Origin: Rhodoferax sp. AJA081-3
GTDB lineage: Bacteria > Pseudomonadota > Gammaproteobacteria > Burkholderiales > Burkholderiaceae_C
NCBI RefSeq assembly: GCF_017798165.1
Contig: NZ_CP059068.1
Span: 806,001 to 870,000, forward strand
Length of the DNA stretch: 64,000 nt
Direction of reading: 5' to 3'
Part shown: piece after piece, positions 10,098 through 18,488 of the stretch
How the letters are laid out: each line of letters starts with the position of its first letter
How positions within the stretch are numbered: the stretch's first letter is position 1
The notes under the pieces: model-generated
Databases searched by the model: none
Told to the model about the DNA's origin: nothing
Seen by the model: only the letters and a program-made list of their open reading frames with translations
Translations under genes and position numbers: made by a program

Positions 10098-11090
10098 ATG
10101 CCTCCCCACACACCGTCAACCACGTTGTTCCTCGACCAGTCGGAAAGCCAGAAGCGCCAGTACATTGACGCAGAAACTGTATTCTTGGCGCTGGCCAAGG
10201 CAAAGAAGGCAGCAGCCGAAGTACGTGGCAGCATGCTGTGGCGGGAGTTGCGTGGCAAGCCGACACTGATCCGAACGTCCGCAAGCGGTGCGCAAAAGTC
10301 CTTGGGAGTGCGCAGCGCCGAGACAGAGGCCATCTACGCCAGTTTCATGGCACGCAAGCAGTCGGCCGAAGAGCGGCACAAAGCACTCAAGGCCCAATTG
10401 GCTACGCAGCAACGCCTAAACCGTGCACTGCGCGTGGGCCGCGTACCCAATGTCGTGGTCGGCGTGATCAATGCACTGGACAACATCGGCGTGCAGGACC
10501 ACTTCATGGTGGTTGGCACCCACGCCCTGTTTGCCTACGAGACTGCAGCAGGCGTGCGCATAACCGAGGAAGCCATGGCCACCCGCGATGTGGACATCCT
10601 GTTTGACACCCGCAAGCGCATTTCCTTCTTCACCGCGATGAAGAAGCTCGACAGTTCGCTGATCGGTGTCCTGCGCAAGGTGGACCCCAGCTTTGAAGTG
10701 GTGGAAGACCAGCTATACACCGCACGCAACCAGGACGGTTTTGAGGTCGACATCATCCGCCGCACGGCAAAAGACGCCGATCCGCACCCGCTGCGTATGA
10801 GCGATGAAGACGACGACTTCTGGGCCGTACAAGTCTCCATGGGCGAGAAGCTGCAATCGGCCCGTCGTATGGACCAGGTCGTAGTGGCGACGTCGGGCGA
10901 GATGGCGCTGATGCGTACCGTCCACCCGCTGGACTTTGCGCGCATCAAGCTGGGGCTGTCCAGGCAAGTCGGGCGCGACCCAAACAAGAGTGGCAAAGAC
11001 GCGCTGCAATCCCGTATCGTCACCGAACTGGTGAGCGAATACCTGCCGCACTTCTTGCCTGCCGAGGGAGAGGCACCGTTAGTCCAATAG
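10098..11090 (+). CDS. Nucleotidyltransferase-fold protein (NTP_transf_8 / GSU2403-like)
   Basis: About 330 residues. The N-terminal half is helical and Lys/Arg/Ala-rich; the C-terminal half contains VVGTHALFAYE and ATRDVDILFD, matching the GG/GS and D-x-D catalytic motifs of nucleotidyltransferase folds, plus EVDIIRR with a possible third acidic residue. I recognise it as the GSU2403-like family, whose biological role is unsettled; members can resemble abortive-infection or TA-type nucleotidyltransferases. The ATG at 10098 follows a striking dyad. The stop codon forms the first bases of a dispersed element. It seems to stand alone, without an obvious partner antitoxin. Confidence 0.75.
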   Translation: MPPHTPSTTLFLDQSESQKRQYIDAETVFLALAKAKKAAAEVRGSMLWRELRGKPTLIRTSASGAQKSLGVRSAETEAIYASFMARKQSAEERHKALKAQLATQQRLNRALRVGRVPNVVVGVINALDNIGVQDHFMVVGTHALFAYETAAGVRITEEAMATRDVDILFDTRKRISFFTAMKKLDSSLIGVLRKVDPSFEVVEDQLYTARNQDGFEVDIIRRTAKDADPHPLRMSDEDDDFWAVQVSMGEKLQSARRMDQVVVATSGEMALMRTVHPLDFARIKLGLSRQVGRDPNKSGKDALQSRIVTELVSEYLPHFLPAEGEAPLVQ

Positions 11091-11141
11091 GGCTATAGCC
11101 CCCGTCACTATTACGTTAGCAGCTATCAAATTTGCAGTAAC
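11090..11141 (+). repeat. Dispersed two-hairpin element, copy 1
   Basis: Starts at the last base of the preceding gene's TAG stop: GGGCTATAGCCCCCGT, then GCTATCAAATTTGCAGTA. The 5' dyad GGGCT/AGCCC and a partial 3' dyad GCTAT/AGTA are seen. Forward orientation, intergenic. Confidence 0.8.
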
Positions 11142-11156
11142 TACCCATACAACACC

Positions 11157-12509
11157 ATGCTCGACCTGCTGATCCACAACGCCACCCTGCCCGACGGCCG
11201 CACCAATATGTCTGTGGCGGTGCAAGCCGGCCGCATCACCGACGTAGCACCTAGCCTGATGGCGCCAGCCACGGAAACGATTGATGCCCAAGGCCTGCTG
11301 CTGAGCCCACCCTTCGTCGACGCCCATTTCCACATGGACGCCACGCTGAGCTACGGCCTGCCGCGCGTCAATGCCAGCGGCACGCTGCTCGAAGGCATTG
11401 CGTTGTGGGGCGAGCTCAAACCGCAGCTAACCCAGGAGGCACTCGTCGAGCGCGCCCTGGCTTACTGCGACTGGGCCGTGGCCAAGGGCCTGCTCGCCAT
11501 CCGCAGCCATGTGGATATCTGCGGAATTAGCCCCCAAGGGACTGCGTCCCGCCCCCCCACGGGGGTGCCCCATGGCTTGGGGCGGCCCGGCGCCATGGGT
11601 GGCCTGCTGGCTGTGGAGGCGCTGCTGGAGGTTAAACGCCGCGTCGCGCGGTATCTGGATCTGCAACTGGTCGCCTTCCCACAAGACGGCGTGTTACGCG
11701 ACCCCCAAGCCATGGACAAGCTGCAACGCGCGCTGGCCATGGGTGTGGACGTGGTCGGCGGTATCCCCCACTTCGAGCGGACCATGGCCGACGGCGCCTT
11801 GAGCGTCAAGCTGCTGTGCGAACTGGCTGCAGCGCAAGGCAAGCTGGTGGACATGCACTGCGACGAGTCCGACGACCCGCTGTCGCGCCACATCGAAACC
11901 CTGGCGTTTGAAACCCAGCGCCTGGGCCTGAACGGCCGCGTCACTGGCTCCCACTGCACATCCATGCACAGCATGGACAACTACTACGTGAGCAAGCTGC
12001 TGCCGCTGATCGCCGAGGCCGGTGTCAGCATCATCAGCAACCCACTGATCAACATCACGCTACAAGGCCGCCACGACACCTACCCCAAGCGCCGCGGCAT
12101 GACCCGCGTGCCCGAGTTGCTGGCCCACGGCGTGACCGTTGCCTTCGGCCACGACTGCGTGATGGACCCCTGGTATTCGCTGGGCAGCGCCGACATGCTG
12201 GAAGTGGCCAGCATGGGCCTGCACGTAGCCCAGATGACCAGCCAGGCTGCCATGCGCCAGTGTTTTGAGGCCGTGACCACCAGCGCGGCGAAGATCCTGC
12301 ATCTGGAAGGCTATGGGATTGAGAAGGGGTGCAACGCGGACTTTGTGTTGCTGCAGGCGCAGGACCCGATTGAGGCGATACGGCTAAGGGCTACGCGGTT
12401 GCAGGTGTTCAGGCGCGGGAAGCGGGTGGCTCAGACGCCGGCGGCTATCGCGACGTTGAACTTGCCGGGGCGTCCACAGACGACCTCGTTGATGCATTCT
12501 GGGTGCTAG
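11157..12509 (+). CDS. codA: Cytosine deaminase-like amidohydrolase with in-frame insertion
   Basis: A 450-residue TIM-barrel metallohydrolase close to E. coli CodA, which deaminates cytosine to uracil. Metal ligands and substrate motifs are present: VDAHFHMDATL, HCDESDDPLSR, SHCTSMHS, QGRHDTYPKRRG and AFGHDCVMDPWY. Between RSHVDIC and the helix EALLEVK, about 25 residues rich in Gly/Pro (roughly 124-148) have no counterpart in CodA as I recall it; the DNA there is a chain of G+C-rich hairpins. The TAG stop lies inside a copy of the dispersed element. Its product would feed upp nearby. The insertion is on a loop and the enzyme may still be active (inference). Confidence 0.88.
   Translation: MLDLLIHNATLPDGRTNMSVAVQAGRITDVAPSLMAPATETIDAQGLLLSPPFVDAHFHMDATLSYGLPRVNASGTLLEGIALWGELKPQLTQEALVERALAYCDWAVAKGLLAIRSHVDICGISPQGTASRPPTGVPHGLGRPGAMGGLLAVEALLEVKRRVARYLDLQLVAFPQDGVLRDPQAMDKLQRALAMGVDVVGGIPHFERTMADGALSVKLLCELAAAQGKLVDMHCDESDDPLSRHIETLAFETQRLGLNGRVTGSHCTSMHSMDNYYVSKLLPLIAEAGVSIISNPLINITLQGRHDTYPKRRGMTRVPELLAHGVTVAFGHDCVMDPWYSLGSADMLEVASMGLHVAQMTSQAAMRQCFEAVTTSAAKILHLEGYGIEKGCNADFVLLQAQDPIEAIRLRATRLQVFRRGKRVAQTPAAIATLNLPGRPQTTSLMHSGC
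11527..11599 (+). repeat. G+C-rich multi-hairpin segment inside codA
   Basis: In-frame segment with stacked dyads: GGGACtgcGTCCC (11538-11550), CCCCC-cac-GGGGG, and GCCCC...GGGGC. It encodes about 25 Gly/Pro/Arg-rich residues at a place where the deaminase family has a short loop. It differs from the TAGCCCCCGT element. Insertion is inferred from memory of the E. coli CodA sequence. Confidence 0.6.
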
Positions 12510-12553
12510 CCCCCGTGGATATTGCGTAAGCCGCTACAAAAAATGCAGCAAAT
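12501..12553 (+). repeat. Dispersed two-hairpin element, copy 2
   Basis: GGGTGCTAGCCCCCGT with GCTACAAAAAATGCAGCAA downstream. The codA TAG stop lies inside it (12507-12509), so it may have altered the protein's C-terminus. Forward orientation. Confidence 0.8.
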
Positions 12554-12582
12554 ACCGTCGCCACAGTGCAGAGTTCTTAAGT

Positions 12583-12762
12583 ATGTCGCAGATGAAGTTG
12601 CTCATGGTGATTGAAAGCATCAAGCAATTACAGGAAAAGGAATCGCTCATCGCCGCCTTGAAAATCATGGCCTTGGGTGAGAAAGACCGCAGGCAAGGCA
12701 AAGGCATATCCATTGCAGAGTCACGTGCGCAACTGGCCGCAGTGCGCCAACGCCACAAGTAA
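12583..12762 (+). CDS. Short antitoxin-like protein (Phd-type C-terminal half)
   Basis: A 59-residue frame beginning ATG at 12583. The segment IAALKIMALGEKDRRQGKG followed by an S/E-rich helix and a basic tail resembles the C-terminal, toxin-binding half of Phd/YefM-like antitoxins; the N-terminal DNA-binding half seems missing. Its stop overlaps the next ATG (TAATG), the usual coupling in TA operons, but the downstream toxin reading frame is lost after about ten codons. Probably a decaying TA remnant. Family assignment is tentative. Confidence 0.5.
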   Translation: MSQMKLLMVIESIKQLQEKESLIAALKIMALGEKDRRQGKGISIAESRAQLAAVRQRHK

Positions 12763-12800
12763 TGGCCATCAACATTCTTCCTGCTACGAGAGAAGAAAAT
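12762..12800 (+). pseudogene. 5' stump of a RelE/ParE-like toxin gene
   Basis: ATG at 12762 overlaps the antitoxin stop. The first residues MAINILPATREEN resemble the start of RelE/ParE toxins, after which the frame enters unrelated sequence opposing the 3' end of yhaV. The rest of the toxin is absent. Very short, so identity is a suggestion only. Confidence 0.35.
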
Positions 12801-12820
12801 TTGACCGTCACACGGACTGC

Positions 12821-13306
12821 CTACTTGCTGGCCTTCGCTTGCGCCAACAACGCATCCCAGTCATCCGGCGGATGCCCACTCTCCAGCATTTTTCGGAATA
12901 CGCGGTAGGCATCATCACTGCTGTCGTAGGCACGCTTAGTGTCGTCGTCATTGACCCACGCCAGCACAATAATTTTTGCTTGCAGGTGGTATCGGAAGAA
13001 CAGACGGTATTGCTGAAAAAACTTGGCGCGAAACCAGTGTTTGTATTCGTCGCCCAAGGTGCCGCCCTGGCGGTATTCGACACGTGTGGGGTCTTGGGGA
13101 ATGACTTCAAACGCCAACTTTTGAATGGCCGCCAAACGCTTGGTCGCGTTCTTTTTGATGTAGCCCTGCGGGTCTTTGGTCTTTAGAGTTTCAACCTGCA
13201 AGGTTAGGGTCTGCAACTGGGCCAAAAACAGCGGATGTGCAAATACCGACCAGCCATTCACCACCCAACGCGCTGACGGACTGCTGGGCTTCTTACGCTC
13301 ACTCAT
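12821..13306 (-). CDS. yhaV: Type II toxin YhaV (RelE-superfamily ribonuclease)
   Basis: A 161-residue toxin, close to the 154 residues of E. coli YhaV, an mRNA/rRNA-cleaving RNase neutralised by PrlF. Recognisable features: WVVNGWSVFAHPLFL near the N-terminus, LKTKDPQGYIKKNATKRLAA, and the core DEYKHWFRAKFFQQYRLFFR with KIIVLAWVNDDDTKRAY. The ATG at 13306 overlaps the antitoxin stop by 8 nt, showing translational coupling. Transcribed from upstream of prlF. Appears intact. Confidence 0.92.
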   Translation of the reverse strand: MSERKKPSSPSARWVVNGWSVFAHPLFLAQLQTLTLQVETLKTKDPQGYIKKNATKRLAAIQKLAFEVIPQDPTRVEYRQGGTLGDEYKHWFRAKFFQQYRLFFRYHLQAKIIVLAWVNDDDTKRAYDSSDDAYRVFRKMLESGHPPDDWDALLAQAKASK

Positions 13307-13628
13307 CGTCAGGAGACAACGACGCGTCCATATCCAACTCCACACCTGCGGTCAGCGCCTGAATACGCTCCACCAAATCAGCATCCACCGCTTGCAGGTG
13401 CTCCGGATGCTGGGTCATGTCGTGTGCCAGAAAGCCCAAAAATGCACCCATCGCAGGGTCGTCCGCCTCCACATCGGCAGCTCGACTCAACACCACCTCG
13501 CCGCCAGGACGGATGCTGTAATGAATTTTGTCGCGTTTACCCAGGCGCAACGCACTGCGTACGGAGGCGGGCACCGTGGTCTGGTAGCGTTCGGTCAAGG
13601 TCGATTCGACTTCCATGGTGGTGGGCAT
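13299..13628 (-). CDS. prlF: Antitoxin PrlF (AbrB-type)
   Basis: A 109-residue antitoxin with an N-terminal swapped-hairpin AbrB DNA-binding fold (ESTLTERYQTTVPASVRSAL, KRDKIHYSI) and an acidic C-terminal region that should wrap YhaV. The length matches E. coli PrlF (111). The ATG at 13628 is chosen because the AbrB domain begins there; an in-frame upstream extension would read through the palindrome at 13664. The gene is first in the prlF-yhaV operon and probably represses it with the toxin. Confidence 0.92.
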   Translation of the reverse strand: MPTTMEVESTLTERYQTTVPASVRSALRLGKRDKIHYSIRPGGEVVLSRAADVEADDPAMGAFLGFLAHDMTQHPEHLQAVDADLVERIQALTAGVELDMDASLSPDDE

Positions 13629-13663
13629 GGTGCACTCCGGTTCAAAAAAGAGATTTTTCACAT

Positions 13664-13683
13664 GGTAATGCATTTGCATTACC
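13664..13683. promoter_or_regulatory. Perfect 20-bp inverted repeat upstream of prlF
   Basis: GGTAATGCA-TT-TGCATTACC, 9-bp arms with a 2-bp centre, lies 35 bp upstream of the prlF ATG. Position and symmetry suggest the autoregulatory operator bound by PrlF or PrlF-YhaV (inference from TA operon biology). The rest of 13684-13922 holds no convincing gene; a 28-codon frame at 13823-13909 was considered weak. Confidence 0.6.
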
Positions 13684-13922
13684 AACACCATACCAGACGT
13701 TGGTCCAGCAGCTCAATTCAAAATTCTCACCGACGCAACGGGTTAGCTTGGCGCAAACTTGGCATCAAAGCGCAACCGCGCAAGAGTGCCCCAGGTCACT
13801 TTAATCTTAAAGGTTCAAACGAATGGAATGCAAATGCATGCTCGCCGACACAATTGCCAACAACAACCGCACCTGGGCTGAAATCGCCCTCTTGAGGTTC
13901 GCAAGATAAGGCAAGCGCGACA

Positions 13923-16049
13923 ATGAAACGTGCGACGAATACTCTGGCTCAAGCATTCCCGGATATTGCAAATAGCTGGGACCATGATCGCAATGGAAAC
14001 CTCACCCCTGCGGACGTTGCCCCGTTCTCACGCACAAAGGTTTGGTGGAAGTGCGACAAGTGCGGGGAAAGTTGGCCGGCATCGGTTGCATCGCGAACTT
14101 CAGGCAGACCGTCGGGTTGTGGCTTCTGCGCAGGGAAACGGGTGTCTCCTTCTCGGTCGCTGGAAGCACAATTCCCCGACATAGCCAAGCATTGGGACGC
14201 GGAAAAGAATGGCAGTTTTAAACCAAGCCAAGTCATGCCCAAGGCAAATCGCAAGGCTTGGTGGAAATGTGACCTAGGCCATTCTTACCATTCGCGTATC
14301 GCTGGACGAGTAGCAGGAAGGGGCTGTCCAATCTGCTCCGGCAACATGGTCATCGAGTCTACAAGTCTCGCGGCGAAGTTTCCCAGTCTTGCCGAGTCGT
14401 GGCATGCCGAGAAAAACTCTCCGCTGACCCCTGCTGATGTTGCTCCGAAATCAAACCGCAAGGTTTGGTGGAAGTGCCAATCAGGGCATGAATGGGCAGC
14501 GACCGTTGTAAACCGATCATTGGCTGGTTCTGGTTGCCCGTATTGCGGTGGCCAGAAAACTTCGTCAACCAACTCGCTGCTCGCCATCAACCCAGAGCTG
14601 GCCGCAGAATGGCACTCGTCGCGAAACGGAGAAAAGACGCCAGCACAGTTCACGCCATTGTCGAGTGTCAAAGTCTGGTGGAGCTGCGCGCGCGGGCACG
14701 AATGGCCTGCCACGATAAGTTCACGTCAGTACGGCGTAGGGTGTCCTTTTTGTGGCGGAGGAACCTCTGCTCTTGAAGCGCGCGTTTTCACAGAACTGAA
14801 AGCGCTTTTTTCTGACGTAATTTGGCATAGCAACGCGATGGGCGTTCAAGTCGATGTACTTCTGCCGACCCTGAAAATCGGTGTCGAAATCGACGGTCAT
14901 TACTGGCACTCTGGGAAGGTCACAGCGGACCTTCGGAAAAATGCAACTTGCGAAACGCAGGGTGTAAGAGTGATCCGGCTGCGCCAGCTCCCACTGAAGA
15001 AACTCAACAGCTGGGATATTGAGTACCTGCGCTCGGACACTGACCTGTCAGTCATTCAACGGCTTGTGTCCGCAATATCCACAGTGGTTGCAAACGTAGA
15101 AACTTGCAGAATCGTAGACGGTTACCTCACCACAGATCGCTTGTTAGCCGACGCTGAGTATCGAAAGATCATTGCGAATCTGCCGTCTCCCCCGGATGGG
15201 GCGTCGTTTGGCGCAATTTATCCGAAGGCAGCGGCCGAATGGCATAGTGAGCGCAACGCTCCACTGGAACCTTCGATGTTTGCGCCGAAGGCAAACCGAG
15301 TGGTGTGGTGGAAGTGCTTGGCGAATGGCCACGAGTGGCAGGCTGCGATTTACGCCCGCGCCGTCGGCGGCGGATGCCCGTATTGCGTCAACAAAAAGAT
15401 TGGAGCGGATAACAGTCTGGCTGTGCTCCGACCTGACCTGGTTCCTGAATGGAATTTCGAGAAGAACAACTCAGTTGCGCCTGAGCGCATCGGACCAGGG
15501 TCGCACAGAAAGGTGTGGTGGAAATGTTTAAAAAGAGGGCATGAATGGGAGGCCACCGTAGATCGCAGGGCAAAAGGTTCAGGCTGCCCATACTGTTCCG
15601 GTCTGTACACCGATGCAAGCACTTCCCTGGCTGCCCTCTATCCAGAAATTGCAGCAACCTGGGATTCGGAGAAGAACGCGCCCCTTCAACCCGAGGACGT
15701 TCGCAGTCAGTCAGGCCGCAAGGTCTGGTGGAAGTGCGCTGGCTGCGATACCTCGTGGCAAGCAAATGTGCAGCACCGAGTGATTGCAAAGCTCGGGTGC
15801 CCGAAGTGCTCCCGGACGCTTGCCGGCGAACAGATGAGGTTGAGGCGACTAAAGTTGTACGGGACCCTCAGGGAAAATGCGCCCGAATTGGCAATGAGAT
15901 GGCATCCCACACTCAATATCGGCCTTACACCTGACGACGTAGGGCGACAAAGTACAAAGTTGGTTTGGTGGCTTTGCCCAGATTGCAATCATGTGTGGAG
16001 CGTATCGCCCAACTATTACCGCCGATGTCCGCAATGTGGATCAAAGTAA
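13923..16049 (+). CDS. Multi-zinc-ribbon protein with central PD-(D/E)XK/Vsr-like nuclease domain
   Basis: A 708-residue protein. Eight copies of a roughly 65-residue zinc-ribbon module (DUF4379-like) are seen: four before and four after a central domain. Each has an FP/YP-x-A-x-x-W-D/H...N-x-x-x-P lead, a VWWKC-x2-C or VWWKC...GHEW strand and a CP-x-C pair. The central domain (about 281-385) contains E285, D311 (VQVDVLL) and E322-D324 (GVEIDGHYWHSGK), then VRVIRLRQLPL, the pattern of Vsr/DUF559-type endonucleases. Probable DNA or RNA binder and nuclease; family roles are not established, though defence or mobile-element functions have been proposed for such folds. Next to prlF-yhaV in an accessory patch. 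Confidence 0.8.
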   Translation: MKRATNTLAQAFPDIANSWDHDRNGNLTPADVAPFSRTKVWWKCDKCGESWPASVASRTSGRPSGCGFCAGKRVSPSRSLEAQFPDIAKHWDAEKNGSFKPSQVMPKANRKAWWKCDLGHSYHSRIAGRVAGRGCPICSGNMVIESTSLAAKFPSLAESWHAEKNSPLTPADVAPKSNRKVWWKCQSGHEWAATVVNRSLAGSGCPYCGGQKTSSTNSLLAINPELAAEWHSSRNGEKTPAQFTPLSSVKVWWSCARGHEWPATISSRQYGVGCPFCGGGTSALEARVFTELKALFSDVIWHSNAMGVQVDVLLPTLKIGVEIDGHYWHSGKVTADLRKNATCETQGVRVIRLRQLPLKKLNSWDIEYLRSDTDLSVIQRLVSAISTVVANVETCRIVDGYLTTDRLLADAEYRKIIANLPSPPDGASFGAIYPKAAAEWHSERNAPLEPSMFAPKANRVVWWKCLANGHEWQAAIYARAVGGGCPYCVNKKIGADNSLAVLRPDLVPEWNFEKNNSVAPERIGPGSHRKVWWKCLKRGHEWEATVDRRAKGSGCPYCSGLYTDASTSLAALYPEIAATWDSEKNAPLQPEDVRSQSGRKVWWKCAGCDTSWQANVQHRVIAKLGCPKCSRTLAGEQMRLRRLKLYGTLRENAPELAMRWHPTLNIGLTPDDVGRQSTKLVWWLCPDCNHVWSVSPNYYRRCPQCGSK

Positions 16050-16457
16050 CGGGCGGCTGGCGAGTACCGCCTTAATGTGGTTGCCCTCTGGGTCTGCAAC
16101 CAGCCCAAAGCACTTTCACCATGGACGTAGCTTAAAAGCAATGGGTTCAAGCCGAATTTTGCTTCATCGCCACAACGAAACCACCCGAGGAGGGTGGCGT
16201 GGCTTACGGGCGCAGGCCGCACTTGCGGTTGCCACTAGAGCTGGCGTGCCTGGCGGGTGTTAACGCAATCGCGCAGGTTAACCAGCCCTGTCCACCCGCG
16301 ACGCGAGCCGGAGAACGTGAGCCACGGCGCCCGCCGTACGCGAACCACAAACAGGCTTTAGTTTCAAGAGAAACGGGCCGCTAGCCCTCGTCCAATATGC
16401 GTGAATCGCTACTGATTCAATAGCAACCAACAGACGACTTAGCAAGCACCAAACCCC
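16050..16457. other. 408-bp spacer without a recognisable gene
   Basis: No frame with coding character was found on either strand. It contains a small hairpin CCACCC-GAGGA-GGGTGG (16181-16197), without a T tract, and copy 3 of the dispersed element at its right end. It could include the terminator of the zinc-ribbon gene, but nothing definite is seen. Confidence 0.5.
16375..16427 (+). repeat. Dispersed two-hairpin element, copy 3
   Basis: GGGCCGCTAGCCCTCGT then GCTACTGATTCAATAGCAAC; the 3' dyad GCTA(C/T)...ATAGC is clear. One mismatch (T for C) in the core. Intergenic, forward orientation. Confidence 0.78.
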
Positions 16458-16934
16458 TCAATGGTGGTGCCCATGCTCCCCGTGCACGTGCTTGTGCGCA
16501 ATCTCTTCTGCCGAAGCAGCACGCACTTCCACCACCTTGATGCCAAACTTCAGCGTCTGGCCGGCCAGGGGGTGGTTGCCGTCCAGGTGCACGGTATCGC
16601 CCTTGATCTTGACGACGTTGAACACATGCTCTTCGCCGTCTTCGCCACGGCCTTGCAGATGGCCGCCGACCTTGACGCCGGGCGGGAAGTCCTTCTTGGC
16701 AATGGTGGTGATCAGTTGCGGGTTGTGCTGGCCGAAGGAATCTTCGGGCGCCAGCGTCAGCGTGACTTCGTAGCCAGCTTCGTGGCCTGCCAGCGCTTCT
16801 TCGACCTTGGGGAAGATGTTGTCGTAGCCACCGTGCAGGTAGACCATGGGCTCAGTGCCCTTGTCGATGACCTTGCCAGCGGCGTCGGTTACGGAGAAAC
16901 GCAGGGTGACGGCGGTGTCTTTGTCGATTTTCAT
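16458..16934 (-). CDS. slyD: FKBP-type peptidyl-prolyl isomerase SlyD
   Basis: A 158-residue cytoplasmic proline isomerase/chaperone. FKBP motifs flank an inserted IF domain (LAPEDSFGQHNPQLITTIAK), followed by VHLDGNHPLAGQTLKF and a His-rich tail (HKHVHGEHGHHH) that in SlyD binds nickel for hydrogenase maturation. The tail is shorter than in E. coli. The ATG at 16934 is preferred to an in-frame TTG 15 nt upstream because the fold starts at MKIDKDTAVTL. Monocistronic, with sbcB next downstream on the same strand in reverse order. Confidence 0.93.
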   Translation of the reverse strand: MKIDKDTAVTLRFSVTDAAGKVIDKGTEPMVYLHGGYDNIFPKVEEALAGHEAGYEVTLTLAPEDSFGQHNPQLITTIAKKDFPPGVKVGGHLQGRGEDGEEHVFNVVKIKGDTVHLDGNHPLAGQTLKFGIKVVEVRAASAEEIAHKHVHGEHGHHH

Positions 16935-17000
16935 AATGGGATTGTGCAAAATGCGTGGAATTAAGGAATGGGCGCTATTTTCGCCGCAGTTCAGTCCCCT

Positions 17001-18464
17001 CTATTCCCGATGGGGTGCGATGGACTCGGCGTAATCGTACAGGGCACCCAAAATGGCCTCGCCGCGCTCGTCTACCGACTCGGACAACTGGTCAATTTGG
17101 TCAAACAGCTGCTCCACTGTGCGGTAGCCACTCGCCCCGTCAAACAGGCGCTCGGCCCGGTGCGCCTCCCAGCGTTCGGACTCTTCGTCCGTCAACACCT
17201 CGGGGAAATTGCGCGCCCGGTAACGGAACAGCAGCTCTGGCAGCCGCGCGTCTTCAAAAGCCGGATGGGCGCTACTCAACTGCTGGGGCGACATGGCCCT
17301 CAGATCGTTCAGGCGGCGTCTATCCGCATTGCCCACAAAACCGCCGTACAGGTCTTCATCTACGTCCAGCGGCGCAAGGGCTTCGGGCCGCTCAAACACC
17401 TCGGGCCAGATGGCGCTCATGTCCGGCAGGTCGCGCGCCCACTCGGCGTGGCGCAGTTGGGCTTCCACATCAATACCCCAGCGCTGTGCCATGGCGGGCG
17501 ACAGCACCTTCAAGTTGGCCATCACCATCGGCGATTTGTTCAGATGGATGGTCTTGACCGGCAAACGCGCCACGCCCTTGGGCAAGTCTGAGGTCTTGCT
17601 GAACAGCCGCAGACGCAGGTCCGCAGGTTTGAGCGACTCCAGCTCGCGCGGGTCAAAGGCTAAATCCCACGCAATCAACTCGTTTTTGTTCTTGGGGTGC
17701 ATGGCCAGCGGCCACATCAGGGCCAGGCAACCCCGCTCGGCTGGGAACATGCCTGATACATGCCAAAAGGGCCGGGCGTTCCGCGGCGCGGTGGGCAGGC
17801 CCAGCTCTGCCGCCACACGGTCTTTTTTGTGCAGGCCCAGGCAAAAGTCAAACAGACGGGGTTGTGCAGTCTTGATCAGCCGGGCCAGCGCGATGGTGGC
17901 ACGTACATCGCTCAGCGCGTCGTGCGCCGCCTCGTGCAGCAGGCCGTTGGCGGCGCTGAGGTCGGTGAGCTTGAAGCTGGCACCGCCTTCGGGCTTGGTC
18001 GGCCATTCAATGCCCTCGGGGCGCAAGGCATAGGCCGTACGCACCACATCCAGCAAATCCCAACGGCCACACTGGTTCTGCCACTCACGGGCATAGGGGT
18101 CGATCAGGTTGCGCCAGAACATGAAGCGTGTGATCTCGTCATCAAACCGGATCGTGTTATAGCCCACGCCTATGGTGCCGGGCAGGCTGAAGGCCTGTTC
18201 AATCGTCGCGGCGAACTGGTGCTCGGGCACGCCCTGCTGCAAGCACTGTTGCGGTGTGATGCCGGTGATCAGGCAGCTCTGCGGGTCGGGCAAAAAGTCA
18301 GGCGCGGGCTGGCAGAACAGCATGATGGGCTCGCCCAGCTCGTTCAAGTCTGCATCGGTGCGGATGGCGGCAAACTGGGCGGGCCGGTCGCGCCGGGGCA
18401 CGGCGCCAAAGGTTTCGTAGTCGTGCCAGAGGAAGGTGTGGCTGCTGCTGAGGCTGTTGTCCAT
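17001..18464 (-). CDS. sbcB: Exodeoxyribonuclease I
   Basis: A 487-residue 3'-5' ssDNA exonuclease for recombination and mismatch repair; length normal (E. coli 475). The DEDDh exonuclease motifs are visible: WHDYETFG (D15, E17), GYNTIRFDDEITR and EAAHDALSDVRATI. SH3-like and C-terminal domains follow (ARLPELLFRYRARNFPE). The start ATG at 18464 lies 24 nt downstream of the MCP stop, so both may share a transcript. Confidence 0.95.
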   Translation of the reverse strand: MDNSLSSSHTFLWHDYETFGAVPRRDRPAQFAAIRTDADLNELGEPIMLFCQPAPDFLPDPQSCLITGITPQQCLQQGVPEHQFAATIEQAFSLPGTIGVGYNTIRFDDEITRFMFWRNLIDPYAREWQNQCGRWDLLDVVRTAYALRPEGIEWPTKPEGGASFKLTDLSAANGLLHEAAHDALSDVRATIALARLIKTAQPRLFDFCLGLHKKDRVAAELGLPTAPRNARPFWHVSGMFPAERGCLALMWPLAMHPKNKNELIAWDLAFDPRELESLKPADLRLRLFSKTSDLPKGVARLPVKTIHLNKSPMVMANLKVLSPAMAQRWGIDVEAQLRHAEWARDLPDMSAIWPEVFERPEALAPLDVDEDLYGGFVGNADRRRLNDLRAMSPQQLSSAHPAFEDARLPELLFRYRARNFPEVLTDEESERWEAHRAERLFDGASGYRTVEQLFDQIDQLSESVDERGEAILGALYDYAESIAPHRE

Positions 18465-18488
18465 GGGGGTGATGGACGACGCCAGTCC

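Noticed and set aside
13823..13909. 28-codon plus-strand frame before the zinc-ribbon gene
   Set aside because: Too short and without similarity or a strong ribosome site.
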